From Manis javanica (Eukaryota; Chordata; Mammalia; Pholidota; Manidae), in assembly GCF_040802235.1 (NCBI RefSeq), contig NC_133165.1, forward strand, positions 46,575,629-46,639,628: a DNA stretch of 64,000 nucleotides, given 5' to 3'. This document shows positions 23,301-34,975 of this stretch, piece after piece. Made by a program: the position numbers and the translations under genes. Position 1 is the stretch's first letter. The number at the start of each line of letters is the position of its first letter. The notes under the pieces are model-generated. The model saw only the letters and a program-made list of their open reading frames with translations. It was not told the DNA's origin and did no database searches.

Positions 23301-24161
23301 GCCCCTAACTCAGCCCAGTCCTGAGTGTCATAGCCCTGTCCACACATACCACCCAGCCTCAACTGCTCCGGGCGGCTCTCTGTCCCTATTCCTCAACTTG
23401 AGGGACATGCTGGGGTCTGCTGTCTCTCCTCCCCCACAATTCTGTTCCCTCCAACCAGTTGTGGTCAAGTCAACCTACTTTTCTCCATCCCCACGGCCTT
23501 TGCTTCCAGGGCACCAGCACTGCTGGTACAGAGCACCTGCTATGCCTCCTTCAGGGGCTAAGTGTACAGGGTCTCTGAGGGTCTGTGTGTGGAAATTTTG
23601 TGCTGGTTATGTCAGAAGTCTTTGGTGGCCAGAGTTGGGAGCCTCTGGGTGTCTGTATTCAGCGGCTCTCAGTAATGGTGCTGGGGGGCTCTGGTGCTTT
23701 CCTGTAGTGGAGTCGGGGGAAGATTATGTGAACGTTCCTGAGAGTGAGGAGAATGCAGACGCATCTCTGGGTGAGTGGCTGGTGTCCCCTGCCCCCTCCA
23801 GTGTGGCCATGCTCTACCTGAGGGTGCTGACAACGTCCTCTGTGGCTCTCTCACCTTCTGTCTGGGTGTCCTTCTGCCTACCTTTTGGTATGGCCGCCCC
23901 TCCTTCTCACCTGTCCCTGCAGATGGGAGTCGGGAGTATGTGAATGTGTCCCAGGAGCTGCAGCCTGTGGCTCGGACCAAGCCTGGTGAGCCGTGGGGGC
24001 TGGGGTCAGAAGCTGGGAGCTGCCTTTGGCGGGATCGTTTGTGAGTGCAGACCAACGTCTCCTCCCTCTCAGCCACCCCAAGTTCCCAGGAGGCGGAGGA
24101 TGAGGAGGAACAGGATGAAGAGGGTGCTCCTGATTATGAGAATCTGCAGGAGCTTCACTGA
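20361..24161 (+). CDS. LAT: LAT, linker for activation of T cells, complete
   Basis: Exons: 20361-20463, 20652-20679, 20776-20810, 21069-21156, 21290-21354, 21446-21475, 21559-21622, 21694-21788, 23708-23770, 23923-23985 and 24073-24161. They total 723 nt, giving 240 aa. The protein has a short extracellular stub, a single leucine-rich membrane helix at about 4-26, and the palmitoylation motif CVRC (Cys27, Cys30). A long disordered cytosolic tail follows. Docking tyrosines are Tyr113 (SYENEG), Tyr132 (DYPN), Tyr137 (GYLEV, the PLC-gamma1 site), and Tyr176 (DYVNV), Tyr196 (EYVNV) and Tyr233 (DYENL), three GRB2/GADS YxN sites. An acidic run precedes Tyr132. ZAP-70 phosphorylates these sites after T-cell receptor triggering, and LAT then assembles PLC-gamma1, GADS-SLP76 and GRB2-SOS. 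Intron 8 (1.9 kb) has gained MIR and an envelope-like retrocopy. The C-terminus ends ELH where human has ELN. Confidence 0.97.
22491..22797 (+). mobile_element. Retrocopy of a retroviral-envelope-like transcript, fossil, in LAT intron 8
   Basis: A block of about 307 bases ends in a run of A and is flanked by the identical 15-mer AAAAGAGCTGCCATT at 22476-22490 and 22798-22812. Those are the marks of an L1-driven insertion. One frame holds LTGSVLLELNQELGGV, then LQNLMTIDYLWLKE and CFNLSD. This order resembles the transmembrane-subunit region of class I (gamma-type) retroviral envelopes. No LTR is present, so it is a reverse-transcribed RNA fragment rather than a provirus. It is short and broken. 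A cellular gene captured from an envelope could equally be the source. Confidence 0.62.
22930..23175 (-). repeat. MIR fossil in LAT intron 8
   Basis: 'cagcacttaccgtatgacag', 'aaatgaggaaactgaggctg' and 'tgaacctaggcagtctggct' are in antisense order. MIR- or L2-like traces also flank the retrocopy at 22390-22475 and 22815-22870. Confidence 0.85.
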
Positions 24162-24167
24162 GGCTAG

Positions 24168-24327
24168 GTGAGGGGGTGAGGGGCCATGCACCTCCCTGCC
24201 CTGCCCCTATCGCTTGAAGCCCTCCTTCCCCGATCCCTCTCTGCCATCTCAGCCCCAACCTCTCTGACTCTGGGGGCCCCTCTGACTCCCACTAACCTCC
24301 TAAGCTCTTCCCCTTATTGTGTTTCAG
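24168..24327 (+). other. LAT: Possible 3' UTR intron of LAT
   Basis: Just six bases after the stop, gctag|gtgaggg makes a good donor. A clear acceptor follows (attgtgtttcag) ending at 24327. If used, the junction is so near the stop that nonsense-mediated decay would not be expected. No transcript is available to confirm it. Confidence 0.45.
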
Positions 24328-24989
24328 AGTGAGGCCATGTCTGTCCTTGCCTGGGAGTGCCCAGCTGGGCATTGGGCAGTGGCTCTGGGAGGTTCCATTG
24401 GCACCCCACCCTGGCCCAGCCTGACAACAGCCTGAGTATTTTCCCCCTAACTTATTGTCACTTTGGGGTCCAGTCTGTGTACCCCCAACACTCTGCATCT
24501 TCTGACACAGCCTGAGAAATGAGCTACCCTGGCCTCAGCCCCACTCTGTAATAGAGGAAAGACTAGTATGGTCTGTAGTGCTCTCGGCTTTGGGGGCCCA
24601 GCAGGTGGGAGTCAGGGTGAGGGTGGACTGTGTTTGAAGGCCTGCAGGGGAGTGTGTGTGTCTCCATCCTGCATGGGGCCTCCTGCTCCCGAGGGTCCTG
24701 ACCAGGTGCTGTGTCCATGACTGTGTGAATGGTGGCTAGGACATGTCATCTTCTGAGTGAGGCAAATCTGACCCAGGCAGGCATTTCTAGGGCTCAGAGG
24801 CATCTCCCCATGAGGGAGTCCATGAAACAGTGGCTGCGATGAGGGGAGGGCAGGGCATGGGGAAGCACTGGGCACAGTGTGAACGGCTCAGCAGGACTGT
24901 TCCCTGCTGGCCTGTTTCTCTGACTTCAGAACAAGGGGTGGGGACTTAACCTCAGTGGGCTTTCTTTGCCCTTACCTTTTGTGGTTCTC

Positions 24990-24995
24990 AATAAA
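24990..24995 (+). promoter_or_regulatory. LAT: LAT polyadenylation signal AATAAA
   Basis: A canonical hexamer at the end of a GC-rich 3' UTR of about 0.8 kb, followed by AT-rich sequence. It is the only good signal downstream of the stop. Confidence 0.85.
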
Positions 24996-25159
24996 ACAAC
25001 TTAAAAATTGTCTAAGCAACTATAAGTGTTGATGTGCAGCACACTTTCTGACTCTTCATGTGCAGATGACTTGCTTGGAGGTCTTGCTAAAAAGCAGACT
25101 CTGATTCATTAGGGCTGGGATGGGGCCTGAGATGCTGCATTTCCATGGAACTCCCAAGT

Positions 25160-25600
25160 GGTGCTGATCCTGGCGTTCTAAGAACTACACTTTGAGTGGC
25201 AGCTTTTGGTAGATATCCTGGTCATTGTGATTGGCCCTGGTGTGGTTATGTGACCTAACTGGGGCCAATGAGGACCAGCCCTGGGATTGGGGCAGAAAGT
25301 GCGACGAAGGAGAAGCTGGTTTCATTTCTGGCAGTTAGTAAGCTAGAAGAATGTAGTTTTGGAGTTCCCACTTGCAGGGCCTGCCTGAAAATGAAGCCAA
25401 CATGGAAGACAGAATGGCCCAGAGATGGGCAGGGCCAGCTTCCTGATGGTGTCAGAATTCCTGGATACAGTAACACCTGAAGTGAAACATCCCTTCAGAC
25501 TTCCCAGTTATATGGGCCAATGAATTACCAGTTTTCTTCAACTGGCTTGACTTGGGGTTTCTGTTACATGTAACCAAAGTAGTCCTGAGTGATACACAAA
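25160..25600 (+). repeat. Ancient interspersed repeat, copy A (old L1 3'-end type)
   Basis: Shares an ordered set of blocks with 28320-28810: 'attggccctggtgtgg', 'gggccaatgaggacc', 'ctgcctgaaaatga', 'gggccaatgaattacc' and 'ggggtttctgttaca'. The 3' text resembles the ends of some old L1M/HAL1 elements, but the family assignment is tentative. Confidence 0.55.
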
Positions 25601-25649
25601 GTCAACATCCTCTGGGCTCTAAAGGTAAAATAACAGCTTTTCTCTCTTA

Positions 25650-25800
25650 ACATCTGCACGTTTTCCATGCTCATCTTGTTTAATCATCATCACTCCCCTA
25701 TTGTTGGTTGCTGGGGTGTCCCCATTTCACAGGTGAGGAAACAGGCTTAGAGAGGAGAAGTGATTTGTCTGAAGGTACACAGCCAGAGGGGCAAATCGGA
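25650..25800 (-). repeat. MIR fossil
   Basis: 'cccatttcacaggtgaggaa', 'acaggcttagagaggagaag' and 'ggtacacagccagaggggca' are in antisense order. Confidence 0.75.
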
Positions 25801-25999
25801 TTGCATCTGTGGCTGTTAGCCTCCATAGTCACTGCTGCCAACATCCTTGCGCTGAGTGTTGTACAAAGTGCCAGCTGCCCCAAACAGGGAAGCTCGTAAG
25901 AGGCCCCATTGGAGAACTGAAGGCGAGAGGTGGGGAGGGGGTCATGCCAGCTAGACATAAACAGGTGGAATTAAATAATTTTATTGGAGGAAATAAAAA

Positions 26000-26420
26000 A
26001 GGGCAGAGGCACCTTTGTGCCTTGGCTGAAGGACAGAGAAAGTTTACCAGCAAGATACATTGGTACAAACACCTTGGAGAACAACCTAGCAACATCAGTA
26101 ATGTTGAGGATAGTGTGCCCTTCACCTAGTAAAATCCTGGGAATAACTGACGAACTAGCACACGAGCTAATGGGGTGGGTACAAGAGGCTCAGCAGCACT
26201 GAGTGGTCAACAGCTGGAAACAGCAGGGGCCATCATTAAGAGAGTGGGCTGCAACTCCAGCCACGCCGTGGATACGCCACAGCAGGCAAAATGAGTGCTC
26301 TGGGACAGTGCCTATAACTCAGATGCATATTACCAACAGAATATGGAGCGAGAAAAAAACAAGTTTTTATTTATATAATGTTAAAAATGAAAATTAAACA
26401 TTGTTTAGAGATAGACACAC
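26000..26420 (+). mobile_element. Ancient L1M fragment, ORF2 C-terminus
   Basis: 'accttggagaacaacctagc', 'gttgaggatagtgtgccctt' and 'tttttatttatataatgtta' follow the order of a sense old L1 3' coding end. It is strongly diverged. Confidence 0.6.
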
Positions 26421-28320
26421 ATATATATATATAAGAACCTCAAGATAAGCAATCAAATGAGGAATACCAAATTCGGAGAGTGAGAACTGCAGGGCAGAGG
26501 GGGTGGGATGGTTGGGAAGGAGTTCAGGAAGACCTCAATATGTGCAATAAATGTTTGATACCTGATTTTCTTAAGTGTTTACATGTCTAATCTCATAATA
26601 AGAAAGACAAGGGCCAAAGGCAGAATGGGTCAGGGTGGGAGGCAGGGCAGCTTTAGGACAGAGTAAACAGGCTGAGAGTCATTGGTATGTCTGTGTTAGC
26701 TGGTTGGTTGCATATGGCACTTGAGCCTTAGGAGTGGCATATGCAAAGTCCCTGAGGTGGGAGCAGTGAGGAGGCTGTTGGAATAATAAGTGGTGGACTA
26801 GCCCAAGAAGTGGTAGAGGCAGTGGAGAGAGGGTTTGGGAGGTAGAAGCAAGGGACGTGGTGAGAGGTCGGTGGTGGGCTGGGAGGCATGGAGAAGTCCA
26901 ACATGACTCTGGTCCTTACCTTGGTGGACTGGGGGTGGGGCATCCCTGAGCACCAAGAAGCTTCCCATTTGCGTTTTTTGGACCAGCAAAAGGATGTGGT
27001 TTTGCTTCCACCAGTCGCTGAGCCAGTTGATGAGCCAGGTAGGACAGAAGTCAGGGCAACGAGGTCTATGGGGCTGGAGCTGGGGTTTCTTTGCACAATT
27101 GGTGGTCAGTAGAGGGAAATCTCTGCAGATGGAAGCTGGTGAGCAAAAATAGATTTTTTTTCCCTGAAGTCTGCTGGTGGAGAAAGGTAGATTCAATGAT
27201 AAGTGAGAGAATTTTCTAGAATTGGGGGAGACATCTGGGTTCTTCTAAAAGCCATCAGGAGGCAACAGCTATCTCGATTTGGGTTCTCTCAGAAGCAGTC
27301 CTGGAGATGAGGGTCCTAGTGAAAGTAGTTAATTTTTTTTAATAGTATGCTACATTTTATTAACAAGGGGGAAATTATACACTTATATGTATATATGTAT
27401 ATATATATATTTCACATTAGCATTTGCTTTTAATTGTTGTAACCTATTGCATCAATTAAAGTAGAATATTGAGGATGCAGGCAGTTATTTAGCCATGGAA
27501 AGAAAAAATAAGACTTGTTTACTAAATAGAAATCAGGAAAGTGATTTGCTCTAAATTACATTTCTACTCAAATGCACTCTCCAAATTTGAGTTATTTTCA
27601 AAAGTTAATTTTATTTGGGAGATGGTCCCCAAAATACTGGCATGGGGGTGGGAATGTGAGGCAGGAAAGAGAAGGCAGTCAACAAAGGGTGCATTATAGA
27701 GCCACTTATCACTGTGAGCAATAGGTGCAGTCCTGTGAAAAGCACACTGGGACCAGCGTGGAGTATGTGGGTGTGAGGCACCTTGTCCCAGGGAGGGAGC
27801 TGGCGTATTTACACATCCCTTCCTGGTAGTCACCAGCTGAGGGATGCATCGGGGGTGTTAATTCTCAGAACTTTTGCCCTGCCACTCCTGTGGGCACAGT
27901 GGGCTCCAGTGGCCAGAGCAAGCCCGGAGTCGGGGAAGGCAGCTGTGCAGGCCAGTGTACACCGAAATGAGAGGAGGATGAGGCATTGACTGACAGCTAC
28001 AAGAGCTTGGGATCTTGGTGGCATTCAGGTGCACTATGTGGTCCATGAGTCGGGGGAGAAACTCCTCCAGAAAGAATTCTGTGGTCAGGAGAGTTTGGGG
28101 AAAGGGGTGCTCTCTAACACCCTCCCTTGCAGAGTCAAATGTGCATTAATAAGTTAACAGCTCAGACAGAGGCTGTGATGTATCTCTTTGCCTAACCCAG
28201 TATACCCTAAATTTATTTGAAATTCAGAACCTTTAAAAAATGTTATTAGCATTTTGTAGACCACCTTTTAACATATATAGAGAACATCTTTTTTTTGCTT
28301 TCTTAGCTTCCATTTCTCCT
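26420..28320. other. Gene-free interval with short AT simple repeats
   Basis: Short dinucleotide runs lie at 26418-26432 and 27385-27412 (TATATG/TA). No exon, RNA gene or confident repeat family is seen elsewhere. The open frames (for example 26728-27096 minus) show no domain. Confidence 0.5.
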
Positions 28321-28810
28321 TTCAGTGACGCCATAGGATTTGCTCAGGAGATGTTCATGTGGCTCAGGCAGGACTGCCTTCTTACTTGTGAATGTGACCA
28401 GGACTGGCCAATCATTATATCCCACTCCCTGGCCACAGTAATTGGTTGATACAGTGGCCATGACCCAATTCAGGCCAATGAGACACGTTCCTGAGACTCT
28501 TGGTAGAACTCCTGGGAAAGAGAAGCTCTTTATTCACTGGAGTGCTAAGCCATAAGACATTGGCCTGGAGCTTCTGCAGACTTCCATTTGCAGACAGTCT
28601 GCCTGAGAATGAGGGCACCTAGGAGGAAAGCAGTCAACAAATGGAAATAGGAAAGCTGAGTACTGATAACCCAAGCACCCAGATCGAATGTTCCTGAAAC
28701 CTTTACTCCTTGATGAGCCAATCAATTTCCTTTTTTTTTTTTTTTTTTAGCTCAGGCCAATTTGAGCCAAGTTTTCTGTCACTTGCAGCAAAAAGATCGC
28801 TAATGGATCC
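28320..28810 (+). repeat. Ancient interspersed repeat, copy B, with an internal T tract
   Basis: The partner of 25160-25600, same orientation: 'ggactggccaatcattatat', 'cctggccacagtaattggtt', 'caggccaatgagacacgttc', 'tgcctgagaatgagg' and 'ttttctgtcacttgcagcaa'. A run of about 20 T at 28731-28750 interrupts the 3' part. Confidence 0.6.
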
Positions 28811-29789
28811 CGTGGCTGCTCTCATTGCCACCAAATCCCAACCACCGTCAAGCCATCCTGGGCTGGTGATGTGCCCTCAGTAACCAATGTGAGAAACTTC
28901 CAGACTCATTTTCTTATCTCCTTCTCTGTCTTCTGTGCTGCCCCTCCGAGACACCAGGGTGAACACTTCATGCCAGGACCCCATCTGTCCTGGGCACACA
29001 GGGCTGCCCACATACCTCCCTAACATACTTGTAGGGTTCCAACTTCTTCCTCAATCTCCACAGGGAAAAATCTCTGCGTTTTCCTTATTTTATTTTATTT
29101 TTCCTTTTGCTGTTTTTTTTTTTAACGTGTTATTATCAGTCTTGGAGCTGATGCACAAAAATTTCAGGAAGACGACTGTGTTTGGTAGCAAGAGCACTGC
29201 AATACACTTGAGGAGACCAGTCCTAACTCTGCAACTAGATTCCTGGATTTTGGGGATCTTTGAGGATGTTGGAGTTAAGTTTTAAAACCTTCTCATTCTG
29301 GGGTCCCTTGCTCCAGAAATTGTCCCTGAAAGTAAAAGGATAGTCTCTTATTGCTGAGAAGGTTGGAAATACTCAGATGTACCTGGAGTCAGAGGCCTAA
29401 ACATTAGCAGCAGCTTCTAGTTTCTTCTTAGCCTGCTCTCCTTTCTCTATTGACTCTTTCTCAGTCTCTCCTTGTGCAGTCACATGATGGTTCTAGCACC
29501 TCCAGGGACTATGTTCTTTCAGGTTCCCATCCTGGGGGGTGCAAAATGTCTCAGCAGCTCCAGCAAAAGCCCTAAGCTCACTAACTGCCTAAGCTTGGGA
29601 CACAGGACTCCCCAGAACAGGCATTGGCCAGGAGAATGCCATGTGCTGACCGACTTAGGCCAGTGTCACATGCTCCACCCCGCAACTCTAAGAGACTGGA
29701 AATGGGGAAGGCACCCCAAGAAAATTAGAGGCTATTGCTGGTAGAAGGGAGGATGACTGTTGGGATGCATTTATTCCATACTCAACTGC

Positions 29790-29920
29790 CATTTCATTGA
29801 GCCTTACAAAGCTCCTGTCTATAAGGCATGAGGAGCCTCATTTGTAGAAAAGGAAAACACACTCAGAGAGATTAAGCCATTCGCTTAAGGTCACACAGCA
29901 AACCCCAAAGTTATTTATGG
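29790..29920 (-). repeat. MIR fossil
   Basis: 'aacacactcagagagattaa' then 'cttaaggtcacacagcaaac' in antisense order. Confidence 0.65.
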
Positions 29921-30277
29921 AAGCACAGCCTACTTTGGAGTGGGAGCAGGGAGGCTATATACTGATTAAAAGTTTATGCAAAGTGTGTGGAGAAAGCAAA
30001 AAAGCAAACCAAAAAGCAAATTTGCCATGAGAATGGTGCCTGGGGGACAGTTGGCAGCATAAAGGTGAAAGGTTCCTGAGAACCTGGATCCATTTGTTCC
30101 TGCAGGATTCCACCCAAGAACTGTTCAGTTCCATGGGTTAATTCACTCCCTTCCTTCACTTGACTCAGCTCCGTCTGGGTTTCTGTCATTTGCAAATGAA
30201 AGGGCTGTGACTCATCTAGACAGGATGTTGTGGAGTAACGACCTTCAACAGGCCACCTTCTGGCACTTACAAAAGCC

Positions 30278-30325
30278 ACGGCGCAGTGTCATGCACTTCG
30301 AACGGCGCAGTGTCATGCACTTCGC
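30278..30325 (+). repeat. Tandem duplication of a 24-bp unit
   Basis: The 23-mer from 30278 to 30300 (acggcgcagtg...cttcg) is repeated exactly at 30302-30324, separated by a single A. Each copy contains CpGs in otherwise CpG-poor DNA. Confidence 0.9.
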
Positions 30326-30440
30326 ATACATCTGGTCCTTACAGTGAGCCTAAGTTCTTTGCATTATCTCCCTTTCACAAATAAGGAAACTGAGGCTCAG
30401 AGAGAGCAAGTGGCCAGACCAAGCAGCGTTTTAGTGCTCT
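30325..30440 (-). repeat. MIR fossil
   Basis: 'tttcacaaataaggaaactg' and 'aggctcagagagagcaagtg' in antisense order, directly after the tandem 24-mer. Confidence 0.75.
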
Positions 30441-30889
30441 CTTCCTAGGTACCAAGGCAGCCCCTTCTCCCAGGTGCCTCCTTCCTGCCCACCAAGTCCC
30501 TCCTAAGGCATCTCTGTCCACCTCTGTCCCTGAGCTGGTGGGCAGCTGAGGCCCACTGGGCTTCAAACTGGGGCTGCTGGCTCTGGGGCTCTGGGCGGCT
30601 CCAGGACTGGGCCTGAGCCGAGTCCCTCTCCTCCAGGACATAAGGGCTGTGCAACAGAGAGGTGGACGCTGGGAGCATCTGTGGCCCTATGGGGGTGGGG
30701 GGCCCCCTGGAGCTCCAAGCAAGAGGGGGATGTGGGGCCCCTGATCTCCCCTTCCACGCTTGGGCTCCCTGTCCCTGTCTGCCTCCTTGGGCACCTGGGT
30801 GGGCCTTCAGCATTTCTGACCCTCTCCCACCTGGCTTTCAGGTTCACCAATGTTTGTTCTGTTTCTGGATGCCCCCAACAGCCGACACC

Positions 30890-31262
30890 CCCACCCCATG
30901 CCCTGCACCCTGACTTTGGCCCCCTCTCCCTGTCCCACGCGCCACTCTTGTTTTTGGCGCCATCTCAGTCTCCGGCTCCCCTCCTGTCTCCCTTTGTCTC
31001 TGGGTTACCCCTCCCTTTTTGGACTCTGTCTCTTCTGCCTCGTCTCTCCATCTCTGTTGGCCTCAGTCAGCTCGTCACTCTGTCTTGGAGGCTCTCTCTC
31101 ATCTGTCTCACTGTCTTTGCCTTTGTGTGTCTCTCTGTCTTGGATGGTCTCTGCCCCTCCCTCTCTCTTCCTCTCATCTCTCCTCGCCTCTCTGTCTCTC
31201 TCTGTGATCTCTCTCTAGTTCTCTGTCTCCCACCTCCTCTCCCTGCCCCTCCCTCCCCACAT
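30890..31262 (+). repeat. Pyrimidine-rich low-complexity tract (TCTC/CCTC)
   Basis: About 370 bases are dominated by C and T on the + strand, with many tctctgtctc and ctccctctc blocks. It creates a long spurious open frame. Confidence 0.8.
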
Positions 31263-31679
31263 CCTGAGCTGTCTTTAGGGAACCGGAAATTTGGGGGATC
31301 AGAGAGATACTGGGAGGGGGAAGCTCGGCTGCTGCCACCTAGAGATAATGCCTGGGGTGGGGGGAATCCCAGAATCCACCGCGCCTTCCTCTGGGCCCTG
31401 GTACACGCAGAGGCAAATGGAGAAATTATGTCACCTCTTTAAGTCTCAGTCCTCCCTTCTGTGGCCTGGGCTTATGGGCCCACTGCCCTCGGGGTTGGTG
31501 TGAGGGTTAGATGGTGCAGCCTGCCAGAGGAAGGGCTCAGTGGGAGGGGGGAATGCGGGACAGGAGGGAAGGCAGGAGCTGGGGTGTCTGCTGGGAGGCT
31601 GGCAGGGGCTGGGAGGGGCTGAGAGGAGGAGGTGGTCCCTTCTCCTTCCTGAGTCTCAGCGATCTCCTCTGTACCAAGG

Positions 31680-31870
31680 GTGCTTGTTATTTAACAGACA
31701 CTGGCAGCATTTGCTGTGTCACAGGTCAGTCAACCATTCATGGCTTTCATCCTCACCACATGCCTATGAGGTGGGTACTGTTGTTAGCTCTATTTTACAG
31801 TTGGGGAAACTGAGGCATAGATCCATTAAGTGCACTGCCCAAGGTCACGCGGCGGGAACCCTTGATGTGA
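31680..31870 (-). repeat. MIR fossil
   Basis: 'tatgaggtgggtactgttgt', 'ttttacagttggggaaactg' and 'ctgcccaaggtcacgcggcg' in antisense order. Confidence 0.8.
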
Positions 31871-33279
31871 CGGGACTCTGGATCAGACTGGTCATTGCCA
31901 AAGTCTGGTGTGCCATACTCGTGCCCGTGTTAAACAGAGGCAGCATTAACTCATCTTCAGTCCTGGGGAGAGAATCATTTTCTTCTAGCTTCTATTATAA
32001 TTACAGAGAAAGGCTCTCGGGTGCTGCTATTTGATACCCTCAGACACTTGCGAATCTCTCCTTTTTACACAGAGGGAGGAAGCTGTAAGCTCAGAGCCCC
32101 TTAGCAGGCAGTTTTATGGAGTCTAACAATTTGTTTTGATTTTCTGGATTTGTTTTCTAGGGTTTCCTTTTATTTAGGGCAAGCAACACTGGTTTCCATT
32201 TAGGAGTGTGACATATAGGTTGCCTTTTAAGTGAACGTAGGTTTAAAAAGGAAGTCATCTTCAAGAAAAGTAGTAAGAAAATTGGTCCAGGCAGTTATGG
32301 ATATGGTGAAAAGTCTTACACGTGGATTCAGGATTGAATTTTAGGAAACCCAGAGAGACTGAGTTTTACTGGCTTAGCCATGCCCCTCCCAGCTCGGCAG
32401 AGCCCACGATCACAGCATGAGACCACACGGCCAGTGAGCGGCATTGCCTGGACTCATAGCCCTCACAGGGGCTGTCGGGGTGATTGTGGAGGCACTGGAG
32501 TCTGAGAGACCAGCCAGCACCTTCAGGTTCCTGGTACAGAGCAACAGAAACCAACCGGGGCTGCTTGATTCAGAGATTCGCCGGCCCAGAGTATGGAGGC
32601 AGAGGGCCAAAGCAAGCTTGGAGGGCAGGCAGGAAGTGAGGAGAGGAGCTCTCGCTTGTCCTGAGTGCTGAGCAGGTGGCTGCCGCCCTGCGTCCCCATG
32701 CCCTCAGCGCTGCTGGATTGCCACAGCCCTCTGTCCCTTACAGGCCCCACACCAGTGCCCCGGGTGCCCAGGGGTCAGGGGTTGGGGGTTCTCCCCATGA
32801 GGGAAGTGGGGCCAGGGCCTCCAGTGCAAAGCCTCCTTCCCCAGGCCTCCTCACCCCTGACCTAGGGGCCAGGTGCACCCCACCTCCAGCCTTAACTCTT
32901 GCTCTGCTCCGGTCTTGCTTGGAGTCCCTCTGCAGCTCTGGGCTTCAGCACGCCCACCGGCTGAGTGGGGATGGGAATGATGTGACCCAAGCAGAGCAGT
33001 GGATTTGAAGCCACCCCAAAGCGCTGATTCAGGGACTCAGAAGACACTGGATGTGTTGAGGCAAACATGAGACCTTGAGGGGCATCTGTTGACCCAGCCT
33101 TTCTCTAGGACAATACAATTTGTTGTTATGATTTGTTTTTTACATAAAAGAGAATGACACATTTGAACTCACAAAACAAGTTTATGCTGATAAAAGCCTG
33201 GCTTTTATCTGTTTCATGTGCATAGGGCACTGCCAGGGTGTCAGCTGTCCACCTCCACAGGGCCCGTCAGCCACTCTGG

Positions 33280-33650
33280 CCCTCCTGCTCCTGTGCCCTG
33301 CACACAGGCCAGCCTCACTGCTGCCTCCAGGTTGTTGCTGCACTTGGTGTGCCCACTGCCTGGAGTTCTCCCATATCCTCACAGTGGCTGCCGGCCTCTG
33401 TTATTTGGATCTAGATGAAGTCCCCTCCTCCAAGGCCCTCCCTGTTTGCTCCATGTAACCTTGTCCCCTCCCAGTCAGGTGTATCCTGTAACCCTACTGA
33501 ATGGGCCTCATAATATTGATTGTTTTATGCAGCTGGATGCTTGTCGTCTGTCCCCTCTAGGTTGTTAGCTCCTTGCTTCTTGTCACTGTCACTTCAGGCT
33601 TGGCATAGAGTGAGTGCTTGGTACTACTGAATGAATGAATTAAAAGAGAT
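33280..33650 (+). repeat. L2 3' end
   Basis: 'cctggagttctcccatatcc', 'aaggccctccctgtttgctc', 'taggttgttagctccttg' and the terminal 'tactactgaatgaatgaatt' form a long, well-ordered L2 end. Confidence 0.8.
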
Positions 33651-33794
33651 CTGAAGACAAACATGTGACCCCCCCTCCCATGTAACAATTTCCCTGGAGT
33701 CCTTGCAGTCCCAGCATGTGCTGCATGGCCAGCCTTGGGGAGGCACTATCTAAAGGAGAGATTGCAAACTGGTGGCCCACTGCAGTATTTAAGT

Positions 33795-34975
33795 TTTTTT
33801 TTTTTTTTTTTTTTTTGTGGTAAAAAAGAACATAACAGCAAATTTACCATCTTAACCCTTTCAAAGAGCACAATTGAGTAGAGCTAAGCATTCACACTGT
33901 TGTGCAGCAAAGCTCCAGAACATTTTCATCTTGCAAAACTGAGGCTCTGTGTCTATTAAATAACAACTCCCCATTTCCCCATCCCCCTAGCCCTGGCAAC
34001 CACCATTCTACTTTCTGTTTCTAAGCATTTGACTAATTTAGAGACCTCATATAAGTGGAATCATATAGTATTTGTCTTTTTGTTACTGGCTTATTTCTCT
34101 TAGCATACTATCTTCAGGTTTCATCCATTTTGTAACGTGTCAATTTCCTTCCTTTAACAAGGCTGCATAATATTCCATTGTATATACTGCATTTGGTTTA
34201 TCCATTCATCCATCTGTCAATGGACATTTGTTTGCTACCACCTCTTGGTTATTGTGAGTAATGCTATTATGAATATGGATGCACAAATATCTCTTTAAGA
34301 TTCTGCTTTTAATTCTTTTGAGTATACATCCAAAATGGAATTGCTAGATCATATGGTAGCAATATTTTCAAGTTTTTTAAGAACTGGTATACTGTTTTCT
34401 ATAGTGGCTGCATCATTTTACATTCCCACCCACAGTGCACAGAATTTCCAATTTTTCTACATCATTGCCAACCCCTGTTATTTTCTTTCTTTTTTTTTAA
34501 TAGTGGCCATCTTAATGGGTATGGGGTGATACATTGTGGTCTTAACTTGTATTTCCCTATTGATTAGTGATGTTCAGTATATTTTCATATGGATGTTGGC
34601 CATTTGTATATTGTCTTTGGAGAAATGTTTATTCAAATTCTTTGCCCATTTTTAAATTGAGTTATTTCATTGTTATTGTTGAGTTGTATGAGTTATTTAT
34701 ATATTCTGGATATCAACCCCTGGTCTTGGCACCCTTGTCTAAGATCATTTAATCATATATGTACTGGCCTATTTATGGACTCTCTATTCTATTCCATTGA
34801 TCTATTGGTCTGTCTTGATGCCAATACCACACTGTTTTGATTACTGTAGCTTTGTGATAAGTTTTGAAAGTAGGTAGTGTGAGTCTTCTAACTTTGTTCT
34901 TTTTCAAGATTATTTTGGCTAATCAGGGTCCTTTGAGACACCATATGAATTTCAGGATGGGCTTTTTAAGTTTAA
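33795..34975 (-). mobile_element. Ancient L1M element, 3' end with poly(A), antisense
   Basis: Opens with a run of more than 20 T (the antisense A tail), then 'catcttaaccctttcaaaga', 'ccctggcaaccaccattcta', 'ataatattccattgtatata' and the ORF2 C-terminal region to 'gacaccatatgaatttcag'. Truncated at its 5' side near 34975. Confidence 0.87.

Larger units (their letters stand above)
28815..33275. other. Gene-free interval, GC-rich in its middle
   Basis: No coding exon could be supported. It holds the MIRs, the tandem 24-mer and the pyrimidine tract listed separately. 31880-33230 contains nothing I recognise. Confidence 0.5.

Noticed and set aside
30681-31442. 253-aa open frame on the + strand
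   Set aside because: It crosses a CT-rich low-complexity tract and yields Leu/Ser/Pro runs with no domain. The absence of stops follows from the base composition.
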